In this document: piece after piece, positions 61,131 through 64,000 of the stretch
Layout: each line of letters starts with the position of its first letter
Numbering within the stretch: position 1 is the stretch's first letter
Source of the DNA: CAVQUE01 sp046290435
Lineage (GTDB): Bacteria; Actinomycetota; Acidimicrobiia; Acidimicrobiales; UBA8592
Direction of reading: 5' to 3'
Assembly: GCA_046290435.1 (NCBI GenBank)
Contig: JBKAGO010000040.1
Span: 1-64,000, forward strand
Length of the DNA stretch: 64,000 nucleotides
Program-made: the position numbers and the translations under genes
The notes under the pieces: generated by a model
What the model was told of the DNA's origin: nothing
Databases searched by the model: none
What the model saw: the letters and a program-made list of their open reading frames with translations, nothing else

Positions 61131-62402
61131 GTGCTGCCGACGTCTCCCCCCGCCGGTGCCGATGCCATCGAGGCCTTCCTCGTCGACGAGCTGCCTTCGG
61201 CGGCGCCGCCGCCCCGAGGGGCCGAGGGTCTGGCACGCGCCCGCCGCTTCTTCGCCCGGTTGGGCTCGCCCCAGGACGCCTGCCTGCAGGTGCACGTCGT
61301 CGGGACCGCCGGCAAGGGCACCGCCGTTGCGGCCATCACCTCGCGCCTCTGCGGTGCCGGGTTGTCGGTCGGCGCACATCTGTCGCCCCACGTGTACGAC
61401 ATCCGCGAGCGGATGCTGCTCGACGGGCAGCTGCCCACATGGGAACAGCTGGGCGACGCGCTCGCCGAGGCCTGGCCCGTCATGGTCGAGGTCAAACACG
61501 AGCTCGGTCACCCCCCGAGCTTCTTCGAGACCACCATCGCGCTGTCGTGGTTGATCGGCCGGGCGGGGGGCGTCGACGTGCACGTCACCGAGGCCGGCAT
61601 CGGCGGCGCGCTCGACCCCACCAACAGCATCGGCCGTAGCGACACCATCGTCGTCGTGATGCCCATCGGCTGGGACCACGTCGATGTGCTCGGCCCGGGG
61701 CTGACCGAGATCGCGCAGAACAAGGCGGCGGTCATCGTGGCGGGCAGCGATGTCGTCGTGGCGCCGCAGCCCTCCGCCGAAGCCGCCGCAGTCGTGGCCG
61801 GGGTCGCCGCCGAGCGCGCCGCCCGGGTGCACGCCGTCGATGGGGCCGGCCCCGGCGCTTGGCTCGCCACCGCCGAGCGCGTCGCCGATGTCGTCGCCGA
61901 CCTCGTCGAGCAGCGGCTCGGGCGATCGCTCCCCGCGGGCCGCGCTCCGGTGGTGTTGCCCGGTCGCCTCGAACGACTCGACGCGGCCGGGCGGCAGTGG
62001 ATCCTCGACGGTGCCCACAACCCGTTGAAGCTCCGCGCCCTCGCAGCAGCGCTGGCAGGCCTCGACGGCCCCGACCCTGCGTTCGTGGTGGCGGGACTCA
62101 GCCGCGAGAAGGCCCTCGACGACTGTGCCGCCGAACTCGCGGCGATGGGTAACCGGTTCGTCACCACCGAATTCGCCGTCCTGGCCGGCGACCGGGTGCT
62201 GCGGAGCTCGTGGCCGGCGGGCGAGCTGGCCGACGCCATCAGCCGCCACCGCCCCGACGCCGAGATCGTGGCCGCCGGCAACGTAGAGGCTGCGGTCCAC
62301 CAGGCCGTGTGCCACACCGAACCGGGCGACACCATCGTCGCCACCGGATCGTTCCTGCTGCTCGACGACATCCGCCAGGCCGCGGTCGCCCTCGACCACT
62401 GA
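61131..62402 (+). CDS. folC: Dihydrofolate / folylpolyglutamate synthase
   Basis: A 423-residue Mur-ligase-fold FolC that adds glutamate to folates. The P-loop is VVGTAGKGTAVAAI near residues 58-70, followed by SPHVYDIRERMLLDG, the FFETTIALSWL segment, VTEAGIGGALDPTN, and the C-terminal ILDGAHNPLKLRAL. It starts at GTG 61131; no earlier in-frame start with a better site is seen. Being beside fhs fits folate-linked one-carbon metabolism. Confidence 0.92.
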   Translation: MLPTSPPAGADAIEAFLVDELPSAAPPPRGAEGLARARRFFARLGSPQDACLQVHVVGTAGKGTAVAAITSRLCGAGLSVGAHLSPHVYDIRERMLLDGQLPTWEQLGDALAEAWPVMVEVKHELGHPPSFFETTIALSWLIGRAGGVDVHVTEAGIGGALDPTNSIGRSDTIVVVMPIGWDHVDVLGPGLTEIAQNKAAVIVAGSDVVVAPQPSAEAAAVVAGVAAERAARVHAVDGAGPGAWLATAERVADVVADLVEQRLGRSLPAGRAPVVLPGRLERLDAAGRQWILDGAHNPLKLRALAAALAGLDGPDPAFVVAGLSREKALDDCAAELAAMGNRFVTTEFAVLAGDRVLRSSWPAGELADAISRHRPDAEIVAAGNVEAAVHQAVCHTEPGDTIVATGSFLLLDDIRQAAVALDH

Positions 62403-62464
62403 GCGCCATCGGCCCGCCGGGCGCCGGGCGGCTCGATCGACGTCAGCCGAATAAGGGAACCGAG

Positions 62465-62490
62465 CGGCGCCACGGATCGCGCTGGCGCCG
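62465..62490. terminator. Hairpin between convergent folC and methyltransferase genes
   Basis: CGGCGCCA pairs perfectly with TGGCGCCG around 10 nt, in the 99-base gap between convergent stops. The stem resembles but is not a unit of the 62-bp repeat. Confidence 0.6.
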
Positions 62491-62501
62491 ACCTGCGACC
62501 G

Positions 62502-63776
62502 TCAGCGGCGGGTTGCTGCCATGACGACGAACTTGGCGTTCGAGGCGATCACGTCGCTCGATCCGAACAGGCGGCGCATCGTCACGTGGTGGCCGAGGTG
62601 GCGGTTGGCGACGACGATCAGGCGCCCACCCGGAGCCAGCATGCGATGCGCCGCAGCGATCAGCGATCGGCCCGCAGCCACGGCCACCGCCTGCTGGTCG
62701 TGGAACGGTGGGTTGAGCACCACGACGTCCACCGAGCCGTCCTCGATGCCGTCGACCGGTCCGGCGCCGGCGTCGGCGCGCACGAACCGGGCGGGCGGGT
62801 GCGCTGCCTCGGCGACTGCGGCGTTCCAGGTCAGCTCGGCCGATGCGATGGCGGCCGCCGATTCGTCGACGAAGGCGACGGTGGCCTCGGGGTCACGGCG
62901 AGCGACGACGGCGCCGACCACGCCGTTGCCGCACCCCAGATCGACCACCTGCAGCGGGCCGTCGAGAGGTGGGAGCGACTCGAGGAGGAACCGGGTGCCG
63001 ATGTCCAGGCGGCGCTGCGAGAACACCCCGGCGTGGTTCCACACCACCAGACCCTCGCCGGTGCCATCGGCCACCGTGTCGGCATCCACGACGAACGACG
63101 AGGGGTACGGCGACGCCGTCGGCTCGAGGTCGGCGGCCACGTCGGTGAGGATCAGTCGCGCTTTGCGTCGGGCGAGGGTGGTGCGGCTGGGGCCGAGGAT
63201 GCGCTCGAACAGTTCGATGGTGGAGGTGTGGATGTGGCGGGTCATGCCGGCGCCGACGACGGTCGTGCCGGAGTCGACCACCGCCGACAGCTCGCAGAGC
63301 TGGTGTTCGAGCAGGGCGAGGGACTTCGGGATCTTTACGATCACCAGGTCGATGCCGAGCGCCGCCTCGGTGCCGGCGAGTCCGGCGATCGGCACGACCG
63401 CCATTGCGTCGATGTCGTTGGCCGCTGCGTTGGCGGCGAGCGCATCGTGCGCGACAGCCGAGTCAGACCACGACCAGATCCGCCGATCGTCGGCTGCGGC
63501 CGGACCTGCGGTCTCGCCGGCCCGGGCAAGGGCCAGGGCCACAGCGCCGAAGGCGTCGTTGACCACCAGGCATCGCAACCAGTCCCCGTCCTGCGCCGAA
63601 GCGGCAACGCCGCCCGCGCCGTCGCCGTCGGCGATGCCGGCGTCGGAGCCCGCAGCCAGGTGATCGAGCGCATAGCTGTCGGCCGCATCCCACGCCTGCA
63701 GCGGCGAGCGCTCGTCCTGGCCGGGCCGGCGCAACGTCAGAACCCCCGTCGGCGTCTCGAATCGGTCGTCGGGCAT
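62502..63776 (-). CDS. RlmG/RsmC-like class I rRNA methyltransferase
   Basis: A 424-residue protein with a non-catalytic N-terminal half and a C-terminal MTS methyltransferase domain: motif I QVVDLGCGNGVVGAVV near residue 275, FVDESAAAIASA, and the guanine-N2 signature VVLNPPFHDQQAV near 350. A duplicated domain with the second copy active is the layout of RlmG and RsmC, which make m2G in 23S and 16S rRNA. Which rRNA is modified cannot be told. It starts at ATG 63776. Confidence 0.88.
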   Translation of the reverse strand: MPDDRFETPTGVLTLRRPGQDERSPLQAWDAADSYALDHLAAGSDAGIADGDGAGGVAASAQDGDWLRCLVVNDAFGAVALALARAGETAGPAAADDRRIWSWSDSAVAHDALAANAAANDIDAMAVVPIAGLAGTEAALGIDLVIVKIPKSLALLEHQLCELSAVVDSGTTVVGAGMTRHIHTSTIELFERILGPSRTTLARRKARLILTDVAADLEPTASPYPSSFVVDADTVADGTGEGLVVWNHAGVFSQRRLDIGTRFLLESLPPLDGPLQVVDLGCGNGVVGAVVARRDPEATVAFVDESAAAIASAELTWNAAVAEAAHPPARFVRADAGAGPVDGIEDGSVDVVVLNPPFHDQQAVAVAAGRSLIAAAHRMLAPGGRLIVVANRHLGHHVTMRRLFGSSDVIASNAKFVVMAATRR

Positions 63777-63844
63777 CTGCCCGACGCTACTGCCGTGACC
63801 ACCAACGTTCGCTCGGGCGATCGGATCCGCCGCAGCCGGCAGGC

Positions 63845-64000
63845 CTATGGGCGGCGACGACGTTCGCTCTCGGCGCGGCGCCGGGCCGCCCGGGTGTCGG
63901 GAGAAACGGTCAGATCCGGGATGAGGTGGCGATGACAGGCGCAGAACATCCCCGACGGAGCGAAGACCTGCACGAACAGCCCGGGTTCGGGCAGGTGCCC
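63845..64000 (-). CDS. C-terminal fragment of an unidentified protein (runs off the window)
   Basis: The last 51 codons of a minus-strand gene ending at TAG 63845. The visible part reads LFVQVFAPSGMFCACHRHL, then a basic Arg/Ala tail with ESERRRRP. The C-A-C-H-R-H cluster could bind metal. It ends 68 bases before the methyltransferase start on the same strand. Family not recognised. Confidence 0.5.
   Translation of the reverse strand, partial: GHLPEPGLFVQVFAPSGMFCACHRHLIPDLTVSPDTRAARRRAESERRRRP

Overview
The window is a 64 kb piece of a high-GC bacterial chromosome. It is almost fully coding and has no phage, plasmid or rRNA genes. GC-rich codons, frequent GTG/TTG starts, an F420/deazaflavin-type nitroreductase, ureABCFGD without ureE, and Tat and lipoprotein exporters all point to Actinomycetota. 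A marine or freshwater acidimicrobial lineage (Ilumatobacter-like) is my best guess, from gene content only.

Layout. 0-11 kb: a truncated Ser/Thr kinase, a secreted two-domain protein with a Pro-Glu linker, a metallophosphoesterase, a LysR regulator, a small zinc-ribbon protein, an acetamidase/formamidase, an SLC12-like transporter, and an MFS transporter coupled to a membrane-anchored beta-propeller-like protein. 11.5-28.1 kb: a nitrogen-acquisition region. It has a BMP-type (nucleoside-class) ABC transporter translationally coupled to a 2OG-Fe(II) oxygenase and a Rieske oxygenase, a second 2OG-Fe(II) oxygenase, an acetoacetate-decarboxylase-like protein, a GntR regulator with allophanate hydrolase, and a full urease operon. 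28.4-34.8 kb: three tandem paralogous secreted proteins with RTX-like repeats, the first carrying a one-base frameshift. 34.8-37.7 kb: an AspA/AstE-like deacylase, a RimB-like retropepsin and a RimK-RCK_C ATP-grasp enzyme. 37.7-45.1 kb: a YcaD-like MFS protein, a two-gene UGSC selenoprotein module, a His-rich methyltransferase, a nitroreductase-SRPBCC fusion, an SDR protein and an F420-type protein. 45.3-51.3 kb: a peptide-type ABC importer operon. 51.6-56.3 kb: an NAD-type formate dehydrogenase whose catalytic subunit contains selenocysteine and whose Fe-S head is a separate downstream gene. 56.3-64 kb: proS, a TetR regulator, fhs, folC, an RlmG-like methyltransferase and the end of one more gene.

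The least ordinary signals are as follows. (1) Two in-frame UGA codons read as selenocysteine: one in a UGSC-family protein, one in formate dehydrogenase, where a candidate SECIS hairpin with a GGUCU loop sits 13-29 nt after the UGA. A plain stop-to-stop gene call would break both genes. (2) Twelve copies of a palindromic intergenic unit lie in four arrays, always with exactly 62-bp period, and three of the four arrays lie between convergent genes. (3) Three very long perfect inverted repeats (22, 22 and 28 bp arms) occur; one lies across a gene junction inside the formate dehydrogenase operon.

Several modules share a one-carbon/nitrogen theme. Formamidase, allophanate hydrolase and urease release ammonia. 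Formamidase yields formate if formamide is its substrate, formate dehydrogenase oxidises formate, Fhs loads it onto tetrahydrofolate, and FolC polyglutamylates folate. That link is inferred from gene content, not shown.
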